Translations under genes and position numbers: made by a program | Notes under the pieces: model-generated | What the model was told of the DNA's origin: nothing | Database searches by the model: none | What the model saw: only the letters and a program-made list of their open reading frames with translations | Assembly: GCA_006384855.1 (NCBI GenBank) | Contig: VCJN01000993.1 | Span: 62,001-126,000 of the forward strand | Length of the DNA stretch: 64,000 bases | Reading direction: 5' to 3' | Source of the DNA: Tetraselmis striata | Taxonomy: Eukaryota > Chlorophyta > Chlorodendrophyceae > Chlorodendrales > Chlorodendraceae | Shown: in pieces, positions 10,841 to 25,101 of the stretch | How positions within the stretch are numbered: the first letter of the stretch is position 1 | How the letters are laid out: every line of letters starts with the position of its first letter

Positions 10841-13800
10841 CTAGTGCGAGATGCTCTGCACGGTGTGGGTGATGGGACAGGTCTGGAACCGGCCGATATA
10901 GGTGTTCCAGTCCTCCTTGCGCGCGACGACGGAGGGGTCGCCCTTGTTGACGGCGCGCTCGCCGGCCGGAACGGGGTAGCCGGTGATGGCGCACGGCTCG
11001 CTGGGCGTCTTGCAGGCGTGGCACACCAGATTTCCCTCGTAAGTGTCCGCGCCGCACTGCGCGCACGTGCGACAGCTCAGGCTCTGCTCCACGTTCTGGT
11101 CCATGCTCAGCGCGAGCACCCAGTCGCGGACCTCCTCGCGCCGGTCCTCCGACAGGTAGTGCTTCTCGGGTAGGTGGAACTCGTACGGGATATCCGTGTC
11201 GACAAAGTCCGAGTTTTCGATGGTGAAGCCCTCGGGGTCCTCCATCGCCTCCGACAGGTCGAGGTATCGGTTCAAGAAGACAAATGCCATGTTGAGCCGG
11301 CCCGCGGCGCGCATCGCCACGCCCGCCTCGTAAAACGCGCGGTCCGCGGGTACGTCGCCCACGTGGCGCAGCAGCGCCGTCGACGCCTTGGCGGCCATCT
11401 CCACCCAGCCCTGCTTGGTGCAAACGGCCGCCTGTGTGCCGAGGTGCGCCGCCGAGTACAGCTTGCGAAACTGCTCAAGCGACGCGATAGCCACGTCGGG
11501 CGTCGCCTCCATTGCGCCCACCAGCTTCTGCAGGTAGTCGCGCGAATCGGTGAAGGGCGCCGGGTCCTTCGGGTCCGCCTCGGCGAGGACGCTGCGCGCG
11601 ATGTGCGCATACAGCTCGAAGTTGGCCGGCGCGGGCTGCACGCCGTAGCGCGCCAGCACGGCCGCAGCGGCGCCGAACTCGCCTTGCTGCGCCTTCAGCT
11701 TGGCGTGCTTCAGGGTGTACCGCGCCACGGTCTCGTTGCCCTGCTTGGCCGCGAGCTCGTGCACCTTGTCCCACTCGCCGCCGCGCGCGTACGCCTCCAG
11801 CAGCTCCGCGTCGTTGGCGCCACCGCCGCCGCCGCCGCCGAGGCCGCTGTCGGCGGGGGTACCGGCCGAGGATTGTGTCGCGTTCTCAACCAGCTCCTCC
11901 AGCCGCGCGTTACCCGCCGCGGCAGCGCGCGCCTGGTCGATCATGCGGCCCTTCAGGTACGCGCGCACCTGCATAGCGAGCAGACAGTGACAGCGCAGCA
12001 CGATTTCAGCACTTGCGACTCAGTGATTTAGGTCTTCCGAGGGCAATCGCGTAGATCGCTACTGCCCACGGACAGCGCTTAAAAGCAAACGCCTTTTTGG
12101 TGGACAGCCGACGAGTGGGAAAGTCAGGAAGTTTGAGAACACTCGACGTGCGGAGTCGAAGTTTTTGCGCTATATAGCGACTACTGCGAGCTGTTACGAA
12201 AACGGAGGCTACAAATACGTACGGGTTATCATTATTTCGCGCTCCTCCGATGCCCATAGGGGCTGGGCTCCCATACATGAAATGAGCGACAGAGTAGCGA
12301 CGGACACGGCCGTGGCCTGAAGCTACACAAGGGATCAATACCGGAAGAAGTTCGCGAGGTCAGACCCACGTTGCACAGTCAAGGCAGGGGTGAGGGACGA
12401 TCGGAGGCGATAGACCAGACTTGCGCAAGACTGCACATATTGGAGTCATAATAAAATATTCAATCGGCTCGAGTATATATCGGACGAGACAAAAGGCGAA
12501 GAGTACAGCACACAAGCTGTGAATTGGGAAAAAGGGGGGCGGAGGGGGGGGAGGGGGGTGCTCACCGCTCCGGCGGCATCGTCGATGCGCTGGTGCAGCG
12601 CCGCAGCGGCGCCATAACGGCCGGCGTCCGCGTGCCTTGCTGCAACGCGGTTGACGACCTCTTGCGAGCGGTGCGGCAGGTGCTCGACAGCCAGGCTGAC
12701 GGCGGTCTCCCATGCGCTGGCGAGCGCCTCGTCGCTGCCGCCGCTGGTTAGGTCGAGATAGGTGTCGATGGCGCGGCCCCAGTCGCGACTGCGCTCCAGC
12801 ATGCGCGCGCGCTGCAGCGCCCCCTCCAGCCCGCCGCCGTCGCCGCCGCCGCCCTTCTTGCCCAGGCTGGCCGCCAGCTCGGCGTGCACCTCGTTGACGC
12901 GCGTCGGCAGGTAGTCCTCCGCGATGCGCAGCGCGTCCTCCCACGCCGCGGCGGCTTTGTACATGCGCAGCGCCTCCTCCGGCCGCTTGGCGCGCAGATA
13001 GAGCGCCTCTGCGCCGCGGAGGTCCTTGGCACCCGCCGCTGCGTTGCCCTGCGCGACGAGGATGTCGCTGACGCTGGTGGGGTCCGACGACTCGGCGACG
13101 CGCATGGCCGAGGACCAGTCCTGCTGGTGCACGTACATGTCGACCGCCTCCTTTGGCTTGCCGGCCTTCACAAACTCGTCTTCCGCCTCCTTGAAGCGCC
13201 CCTCGTCCTCCAGGTACATCGCGTACTTGAGGTGCACCTCCGGCAGCTTGTGCTTCATGCTGCTGCGCGTGAGCTCAAATGCGTGAGCAAACGCGCCGCT
13301 CTCGATCGCATACTCCACCGCCTGCTCGATGAGGCCAAACTTGGTGAGCAGCGCCGCGCCCTCCTCGCCGCCCAGGCTGACCGCCCAGGCGTACGCCACC
13401 TGCTTGCCGCCCGCGGCGCCGCCAAAGAGCTTGGCCACGCGCAGCGCGTCGTCCCACATGTCGTTGGCACGGTACATCTGCACCGCGCTCTTCCAGTCCT
13501 TGGCGTCGCAGTAGTGCTTCTCCGCCTCCTTGAAGTTGCCCTCGTTCTCGAGCGCCTGCGCCAGGTGCGCGTGCGTCTCCCCCAGCAGGTCCTTGCGGTA
13601 CAGGCTCACCAGGCGCACCATCTGGTCGTACTGCCGCGCCTTCTTGTACATGTTGATCGCGAGGTCGTGCTCCTTAACCGTCAGGTACATCTTTTCTGCC
13701 TCCTTGAACTTGTGGCCCGCCTCCAGCTCGCGCGCGCGGCGCGAGTACAGCGCGTGCACCTCGCTGTCGGTGAGGTAGCCCATCGCCACTTTGTGCGCCG

Positions 13801-16800
13801 CCTCCCACTTGCCAGCCCGCGTGTACATCTCGACCGCGTCGCCCGCCAGGCCCGCCTTGATGTAGTAGCGCTCCGCCTCCTCCCACTGCCGCGCCTCGTC
13901 GTAGTGCCGCGCGATGCGCTTGAAGTACGGCAGCGCCACCTCGCGCCCCTGCGCGTCGATGATGCCCGCCGCCTTGGCCCACTGCCGGCACTCCATCGCC
14001 GCCTCGATGGCCTTCACGCTCTTGCCCGCCTCAATGAAGTGGTTGATTGCCGCGTCCACCTGCTTGCTCACCATCAGCCAGTCGCCCCACTCCTCCTCCA
14101 GCCGCGTCACCTCGCCCGGGTTCTCGCGGCGCGCCAGCTCCACCGCGCGCCGGAACGCGTGGCCGCGGCGGTACGACTCCATGGCCTCCCGTGGGCGCCG
14201 CTGGTGCTCGTAAAACTCGCCCGCCTGGCGCACACCGGCATCAGAGCGTCAGTCGCAGGCGAAGAAGCACGGCAACGCTTATTACATTCATCCGGAATTG
14301 ATATGTACAGCTCGCATCGTTCTTGTTATTGTTGCTGTTTGATTAAAACATGCACATGGTTGAGACACAGGTAGCCACAAGTCAATGGGACGGAAATCTG
14401 CGGGAGCGCTGCGCCGTTGTATGAGGGGCAGTGCAGTCACCTTCTCGTACATGCCGCCGCGCTGCAGTGAGTTGGCAATGCTGTCCATGAGCGCAGGGTC
14501 GTAGGTACCCGGGTTCCGAATGACAACTTGCGAGGCCTTGCCAGGCAGGCCGCCCTTGAGGTACAGGCTGATTGCGCTCAGGCTGTCGCCCTCCGCCTCC
14601 TTCACCTCCCCAGCCTGCTCCTCCTGGCCGGTCTCCAGCAGCCACTGCGCAGAGCCAAAGCATCAATGCCAGAGTCATCCCGCCGCCTCAAATAAAGTGC
14701 AGGTACGCTATGATCGGATGAGCAACGGGCACGGTCAATCTGAGGCCCCGGCTCTCGGCCTACCTGATAGTGGCTGCGCTTGAGGCTCTCAGCCTCCGGG
14801 TGGTTGTTGCGCTCCGCCACGCGGATGGCGTCCGTCCAGCGGTGCGCCTCGGTGTACATCGTGATAGCCTCCTCGATCTTGCCCTGCGACACGTAGATGT
14901 TCTCCGCGTCGCGCCAGCGCTTGCGCAGCACCGCGAGCTTGGCCTGCACCTCGTAGCTGTCAAAGCCATCCCCGCCAACCTCCGCTGCGTAGTCGGCGGC
15001 CAGCTGGTTGAGGGTGTGCAGGTACCGGGCCTGGCAGGAGGGCACAGCGGATTGGGGAGGGGGTCAGAGGGGGCGGAGCAGAGGGTGGCTGGGAAGCAAG
15101 AGGCGGGCAAAGCGCGGTCGATGCGTGGAAGCAACAGAGCCAGGCCAGGCGCACCTTGGCGACGTCGCCAATGGCGGCAAAGCAGCGCTCTGCGATGAGC
15201 AGCTTGTTGACGTCCAGCGCAGCCTCCGAAAGCTGGTGCCACTGCGCCTCCGTCTCGGGGGTGAGCTCCAGCGGCTCCAGGATGTCCACTGCGCGGCCCC
15301 AGTCCTGCTCCTCGCAGGCGGTGCCAAACTCGATCAGGCTCTCATCCAGCGCGTAGCTGACAATGTTGATGCCCTCGTCCACGAGCACCTCGGTGCGGCC
15401 CTTGGTGCGCTCGATGTTCTCCACTTCGCCCTTGATGGGGAAGACTGTCTGCTTGTCAGGGTCCGCCACACTGTACCACACGCAGAGGTTGCCGCGGTTC
15501 TGTGCCACCACAACGTCGCTGCCGGGCACCCACTGCACGTAGGAGCAGTACGCCAGCAGCGTGGTGCGCTGCTGCGCCTTGAGGTTAAAGATGTGCAAGT
15601 TCTTCTTCTTGTCACGGAACAGCAGGTGCGTCGCGCGGCTGTTGAGCTCCAGCCAGTCGACGCGGCTTGTGTGGTTGATGGTCGCTACAGTGCTGCCGGC
15701 GATAAGGTCCAGGATGCGGATGGTCTGCTGGTCGATCAGGTACGCGATCTTCTTGGTCTCCTCTACAATGCCGCGTGCCTCGTTCAGACGCACGCTGATC
15801 AGGTAGGGGCTCATGAACTCCGTGCGGCACATTCCGAGCACCTCGTTGCGCCCGTACTCGATCAGCGTCAGCTCGCCTGCGTTGTAGATCATGCACACCT
15901 GGTGGGCCAAGAGCGCACACAGTTAAGCCGTGCCCCCCCCCCCCCCCCCCCCTCCCGGTCAAGCCTGGGATGTGACCTGATCGACCACGAGCGTTTGCGA
16001 CAGGGCCACCACAGAAGGCGCACCTGCGGGTTATCAAAGAAGAACTTCTCTGAGCCTGAGCCCGACCAGGGGATCTCGCTCAGCTTGCAGGTCTCGATGT
16101 CGCCAAGCAGCAGCGTCTCGGGTGTGTGCGCCGCCAGAAAGGTGTCCTGGTGGATGTTGATGCGCTCCACCTCGTAGCCGTAGCTGCTCTTGAGCACAAT
16201 GCGCATGCCGGTGGACAGCCGCCGCACAATCACCTGGCTCTTGCTGACATAAGTGAACTCGAACTTGCCCTTGTAGCGGTGTCGCCGGATGCATGCGTCG
16301 TAGAGGTCCACGCCGCCGCAGAGGCTACCAACGCCGAGGCGCGAGCCGTCGGGCCGCCACGCGAGTGCGGTGACCGAGTAGAAGTTCTCGATGTACTTGG
16401 CGCCTGCCTCCTCCCACAGCCCGCGGCGCGAGTTGTACGAGAAGAGGTAGAACGAGTTGAAGGAGCCGACGACGACTGTCTCGCCGCTGGGGTTGAACTG
16501 CGCAGTGGTGAACTCGCGCACGTCCTCGCGCTCTGAGTAGTCAAACTGCTGCATCACGCCCCCTTCGTTGTCGTAAAACAGCACCTGCAGCGCGCCGAGG
16601 GGGGTAAAAGGGGGCGCAGGCAGCTGTCAGCGGCGCGGAGAAGCGCGCAGAGGACCTGAGCGTCGGCACAGGGGAGGGAGCGGTGAGGGGGTAGCCGTGT
16701 CAATCGCCCCCAGCACACCATTCAGCCCCCATTGGCAGCGTGGTCTGGCGCATGCCACGCGACTTCCACAGGGTCAGCAGATTATGAGGCTCTGCTCACA

Positions 16801-17696
16801 GTATAGGTGCGCCGGAATCAGGACCTCGTTGTATTGCCACCAGAGGAAGAAAACCGACCGGCTCTTTGTGAGCCACAGAGACTACACGCTTATCCAGGCC
16901 GCTACCTGAGGGAGGCCAGATCCCTCTGACGATGGCCAACTACACCACCAGATGCCAGTGGTCGGTGGCGCAGACTGATAAGAGCCTGGTAGGAACCTGG
17001 TGGGAGGATGGGAGGGGGGGCGGGGGGGGAGGGCACCTTGCAGTCCGAGCCGGCGGCACACAGGAACTCCCCCCAGGCAAGCGCATAGGGCACGGCAGAG
17101 TGCTGCGCAAACTTGGAGTGGCCACCGGCGCTGCCGCCGTCCTGGAACACAAAGCGGTACATCGAGCAGTCGAGGTGGCCGGAGATGATGGCGTTGCCGT
17201 CCGGGCTGGCGGTGAGCGACACCACGTAGGAGCCCTCCGGGTGCGCGTAGAGCGTGTACGGCTTGTTGTTGCGCAATTGCCCCACCTTCACTTTGCCGTC
17301 CGCGAGGCCAAACACAATCTCGTTGGGGTGGTTAGCGGGCCACACCACCTGCGTGATGGGGCTGTTCTGTGGGAACTTGTTGCAGATGCTCTTCTTCTCG
17401 CCCCACTCCAGCCCGAGGCGGTACACAAACACGATGTTGTCGCTCTGCGCGATGACGAGCTTGGTGGAGTCGGGCGAGAAGCACATGCCGCGCACAATGT
17501 ACGTCGCGGGCGCGTTGGCGTCTGCCGGCTTGGTCTTGAACTTGTCCTTGCGGTCCCCATTCTCGTCAAACAGGTATACCACGCGGTCCGTGGTCACCGC
17601 CGCGAACTTCTGGTTGTTGGCGCTCCAGCAGAGAGCGGTCACCTTGCTGATGCCCTCCACGGGCGCCAGCACCGTCTTCCAGTGCCGGAGCTGCAT
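10841..17696 (-). CDS. IFT172: Intraflagellar transport protein 172
   Basis: IFT172 is the largest peripheral subunit of IFT complex B. It links trains to turnaround at the flagellar tip. Seven exons (17037-17696, 16024-16584, 15155-15898, 14764-15030, 14441-14644, 12566-14224, 10841-11968) join in phase 0 throughout to give 1740 residues, close to the roughly 1750 usual for the family. The N-terminus (MQLRHWKTVLAP, TDRVVYLFDENGDRKDKF, FSPDSTKLVIAQSDNIVF) and the next two exons are the tandem WD40 propellers (about residues 1-620). The rest is a TPR-like helical solenoid with many WDxA/AxxxY repeats. The C-terminus keeps the cysteine pairs (SCRTCAQCG, LVCHAC, EPCAITGYPV). All introns are GT-AG. 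The largest, 11969-12565, and intron 1 have C tracts just after the donor. No damage was seen, so the gene looks functional and implies a flagellated cell. Confidence 0.97.
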
Positions 17697-17800
17697 GCTG
17701 CCGCGCCTCCTGGCCTACCGAGCTCCTGCCACGGGCAGCCGCACGGCATAGCGCGTGAGATGACTGTGCCCGTCTTCCAGTGCCGGAGCTGCATGCTGCC
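17673..17800 (-). repeat. 30-bp direct repeat over the IFT172 start codon
   Basis: The 30 bases at 17673-17702, which contain the IFT172 initiator ATG and its first eight codons, are repeated exactly at 17771-17800, 98 bp upstream of the gene start. The upstream copy gives a second, earlier ATG followed by MQLRHWKTG, which then runs into non-homologous sequence. Confidence 0.9.
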
Positions 17801-17802
17801 AC

Positions 17803-20835
<3,033 letters not shown>

Positions 20836-21314
20836 ATATATATACATATTATGTGTGGATAGGTAGGTCTTCTCCACGACCTTCGGGGAAAGTTGTTTAC
20901 CGTGTTGGAGATGCTTGCGTATATGCTTGAGATGCTTGAGCGAGTTCTTGCACGTAACATACATGCGGCCAGGTCCTGGGGTCTCCTTCTGGCTAAGGAC
21001 CGGCACGTACGGGGGATACCGGCTAACAAAGTGGGGATACGAGTACTGCATATGGCGACCTCGGCTACTGCACTGCACCCTGCCTACGCAGACGGCGTAG
21101 ATTCGTCCGCCATCCCGTTGCCGATGAAGCTGCACAGCGCGTGCGTGGATCACGACCCTCGCACACTTTTGCACGCGTGGGCCGGACTCTTAGTCGGGCG
21201 CGCATCAACCATCCATTCCGCCTCGTACGGGATGCGGGCCGCTTTTTTTTACGCGGCTTGCGTTGATATGCTACGGTTAGAGCTGCTTTTAGCGGTGGGT
21301 TTATTGTTAACAAT

Positions 21315-21572
21315 GGTAAAAGTAAAGTAAAGTAAACTCCGCTTCGGGACATCGGCCGAAGCCGCCCCAGCACTTGACCTCTTCCGCCAACTGCAGTCGT
21401 AGGTCTGGCATAGCCCTTGGACCATTGCCTCATTCGAATCCCGAAGGGCTAATGCATCAACCGGGTTAAGCCAGGACACGCCGCGGGCCGATATGGCCGA
21501 AATACATCCACCAAGATTCGAACCCGGGACCTCTCGCAAACGAGACGGCCGCTCAACCGAGCGGACAAGGAA
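21315..21572 (-). mobile_element. tRNA-derived SINE, copy 1
   Basis: On the minus strand the element begins TTCCTTGTCCGCTCGG, has an A-box-like GGTTGAGCGG and a B-box-like GGGTTCGAATC within 60 bp (a Pol III promoter in tRNA layout), then an unrelated body of about 180 bp, and ends in a (TTTAC)n tail. The same sequence lies at 29577-29842 on the plus strand. It carries no coding capacity and would depend on a LINE in trans. The tRNA of origin was not determined. Confidence 0.8.
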
Positions 21573-21577
21573 TATAT

Positions 21578-24433
21578 ATTTCAAAGTTGAGTCTGGTTTT
21601 GCCAAGAAGGCCTCGCAGGCTGTTTTACTGGGACAAGAGCCGAGATTGGCAGGACGAAGGTCAAGTGAAAGCGTGGAGGGTAAACCGTGCGTGTAACGCG
21701 GCGAAACTGGAAGATGGCGGGCTCAGCTGTTATGGCTGCTTTTATGTCTACTCGTGCTGCACCCAAAAAGGGCGCAACGACAGGTGGCTAGTAACCCGTA
21801 CCATTGAGCAGCACGGTAGCCGAAAAAGCGGGTAGGGAAAGGAGGAAGCCCCATAAACAACTTTAGAACATTTCAAAGTCGAGTCTGATTTTGCCAGTGA
21901 TGAGCGGACGGAGAGAGCGGTGGATTGACGGAGACGGGGTAGCGCCATGCATGTCATGAAGGGAACACCGGGAAGGCCACCCCTGCGGAGTCGTGTTGGA
22001 CTTGGAAGCGGCGGAGGGGCGCGATGTCACCGAAGAAGAACCACGCGCCAGGCGAAGGAAGGACGTTGGGGTCAATGTAGTCAAGAACGACGTCGGAGTT
22101 ACTAGTGGCCAAGCCGCCTTGGTAGCGAATTTGGGACAGTGGAGTTCCGATGGCGTTAGCGGCAGATGCTGCTCCCTTGCGAAGGCCGTGTGAGCTCCAG
22201 GAAGTGCCGGCGGGGGGGAGGGGGGGGGGCGACAAGACGAACGGCCGTATAGAGCCAGTCCGACAATTTGACGGCAGTCCAAGACTTGGACTGCTCGCTC
22301 GGGGTGACCGCCCAGAAGTTTGTTTCGGCCAAGGGAACATGGGACATGGGGGCAGATTGCACGTGGTCGATGAAGTGGTGCATGAGACGCGCAATGCGGG
22401 GGTGCTCCGACACTGGAAGGAGCAGTACGCGCAGGTCGTCGGGGCCGCGTCGACCGGCGAGGCCTTTCTCGCGGTACACTTGCGGGGTAATGTTGTAGTC
22501 GTCGACATGCATGTCCCGCATTCGGCAGGACACGCCAGTAAGTCCCATGGCAAAGTACATGAAGTTGACAACCGAGGCCACGACGGCTCGGAAGTCGTAC
22601 TGGTACTCGGGGAAGGGAGCAGACGCAATCAATTCTGCACGCTCGGCGAAGCTGTAAGCGACTTTAGCAGGCAGAGGGACTCGCAAAGGGGCAGCCTCCA
22701 GCCGGCGTTGCCTTAGCATCATGCCACATCGAGCCGCGGTAAGGTGCATGCTGTCCTTAGCGATCGGGTCGAGGTTGTGCAACTCAAAGAACGTGCCGAT
22801 TGCCGACAGGTAGGGCTGTAACGACATAGCCCCAATATGCCCCCGCTCACCAATCCAAGCAACGTACCGGACGACAGTAGCAGTGGTCGCCTACAGCGGG
22901 CTGATCTTCTCGGAGTCGTGGCGAAACTCCGCGAACTGAGACAGTCTGCCGGCGTAGCTTTCGAGCGTTTATGCGGTGAGGGAGCTTGAGAGTAGGTCGA
23001 GTGTCCGTTGTCCCGGGTCGTCTGAGCCGAACGCTTCATGTAAGCGAGACCGGAGTGAAGCAGTCTAAGGGGCGACAGCTTCGGGCTCGTCAATTACCTA
23101 AATACGGCGCTTGGTCGACGGCGGAGTAACAAGGGCCGGTTCATTTTAGCAAAATACTCGGCAGCAGCGGTTAGGTTCTCGGCGGTTGGCCGGTAGTTGT
23201 TGGGCGGGTTTGCAACAACATCAGTACGTACGGGTTTGCGGGACCATGTTTAGGTAGGAGGGCCGCCTCGCGCGCCCTTCGCGCTCGTAGCGCCTGTCAC
23301 GCGCGTAACGTACACACGCGAAGCTTGGTCGTTGCGAACTAGTTGTAACACGCAGTGTAACAACCGACGGACGCAGTTATGAGATGGTGCGGGGGGCGGA
23401 TTGTTGAGCCGACATGCGCAGGTGTGCGGATGGATGAGCCGCACTCGGCTGTAGCCGTATGAAGCGCCGCACCGAGGAAGGTCTAAATGAAGTCGGTAAG
23501 GTAGGGGGGGGGGGGGGGGGGGGGTCCGGTCCGGACAAAGGGCACTCATCCCGCCGTTGAGCTGCTAGGGTTCGCCGTGCGGCGGTCACCGAAAGCGCCA
23601 GCAGCTCCGACAAGCAAAAGGCGCCCCACACCGTCACTTGTGCTCACCTTCGCGGCCACGCCCGCGACCGTCGCCACGCCCACGTCCACGCCCGCGTCAT
23701 GCAGCCGCCGCTGCCACCCGACCAGTAGCGGTAGCTTTTGCGTTGCTGGCAACCGTCGCGATCGCCTCGAAGACGCGACGCTCGTAGTCCTTCATCAAGT
23801 CCCCGAAAATCGCAGAGCCCAGATGCTCGGTAGTCGTCCTCGTCATTCACGGATTTTGCTCCGACACGGCCGCTCTGGGTTAGCTCTAGCAAGTCGGGGC
23901 GCTCTGCGGCTCCCCCGTTGCATGTCGGTTGTCTCTCCGTGACGTGTTGCCTGGAACCCTAGCCATGTACTCCGTCTCCATTAACAACACTGTCACGCGA
24001 GCCGTTAATTGGGCTAACGTTGTTGCAAGCTCGCGCAGCAATGTAGATGACTGGGCCTTTTGCCTGCTTGTAGCGATTCGAGCGTCGGCTCAACGGCGGG
24101 TTCTTCTCCATCTGACATGATGACGCACGGACGTACGGATGAGAATTTTACACACAAGTGGTGAGCCGGGTGCGCGCGCGTGTGGTCTTGAACAAGTTTG
24201 GGTGACCTTGCTTGCAACAGGTTGCGACAGTTAATCGCAGCGAAACTGGAATTCCATCTTAAGATGGCAGGCTCAGCAGCTTTAATGGCTGCTTTTTATC
24301 TATACTCGTGCTGAACCCGAAAAGGGCGCGACGACAGGTGCCTAGTAACCCGTACCACTGAGCAGCACTGTAGCACTGTGCCGGTTAGGGAGTGGAGGAA
24401 ACCCCATAAACAAGGGTTTATGGGGTTTCCTCC
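21578..24433 (-). mobile_element. Fossil tyrosine-recombinase element, PAT/DIRS-like
   Basis: A minus-strand region at about 21.95-23.1 kb encodes parts of a tyrosine recombinase. They include a core-binding segment (SLQPYLSAIGTFF) and the catalytic block SHGLRKGAASAANAIG, followed later by LDYIDPN with a candidate nucleophile Tyr. An RG-rich gag-like tract lies near 23.65-23.7 kb. The repeats at the ends are split in the PAT manner. In element orientation, copy A1 is at about 24238-24420 and the recombinase follows. A 28-bp B1 is at 21869-21897, A2 at about 21699-21862, and B2 at 21578-21606. No reverse transcriptase was found between them, so this is a short or internally deleted member. 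It is broken in several places. A Crypton-class element is the alternative, but it would not explain the split repeats. The repeat copies differ noticeably, so it is not recent. Confidence 0.6.
24394..24433. repeat. Perfect 18-bp hairpin at the element edge
   Basis: The arms at 24394-24411 and 24416-24433 are perfect reverse complements separated by AAGG. A single arm-like sequence also occurs at about 21838-21855 in the other terminal repeat. Confidence 0.9.
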
Positions 24434-25101
24434 TTTGGAACAATCACCTCTACGACTATTATTGTAATTCACAACAATACCCGTATACAGGTATCGGTAC
24501 GTGGTACTTACGATGCGCGCGACATTCACCCATCGCCCAGTCGATCATATCGAGCGGAGCAAGTGCCGCTCACCATCACCACGCCGCTACAACGCCGTTG
24601 TCGCCGCGCTTCTTCAGCCGGTCAGACACACAGTCGTATGAAGAGGGTCTGCCGCCTGTCGTTCGGCGAGTCTGACGAGAAGCTACGCAGCTAATTTTGC
24701 ATCCGAGCTCAGTTCGGCGACTACAGCGTGCAGGCCTACCCTCGGGCGTGTCCCCCCTATCCGCAAGGCGCGTTTCTGTAGGCGGCAGCGCCCTGCAGGC
24801 CTGCAGTGGCACCATCAACCCCGGCTTCAGCCCTGCCGCCTTTCGACCAGCCCAGCCGGTCTCCTGATCGATTCCGGACTGAGGATTCCACAGGGCGCGC
24901 CGCAGACTCGCGCTTCGTAGCACAGGGGCAGGATTACTCCGGCTTTGTACCGCAAGGCTTGCGGCCAGCGGCCAGGGGGCTGGGAGAGGCCAGACGTCTG
25001 TGCTAGTGCTGGTGCTTGGCTCCTGCGCGCCCAGGGCGCGGGCTGCGGGGCAGCCGCGAGGCACGCGTACCACCGGGTAGCCCCAACGCTGTTGGGGCAG
25101 C
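24434..25101. other. Upstream of the FkbM-like gene
   Basis: No independent gene was recognised. The long minus-strand frame at 24576-25205 overlaps the first exon of the plus-strand gene and has no motif. The promoter of the gene starting at 25102 should lie here. Confidence 0.4.

Noticed and set aside
11174-12031. 285-codon plus-strand open frame
   Set aside because: Antisense shadow of the last IFT172 exon in GC-rich sequence.
12884-14374. 496-codon plus-strand open frame
   Set aside because: It is the antisense of IFT172 exon 6; the minus strand carries clear IFT172 homology and phase-consistent splice sites.
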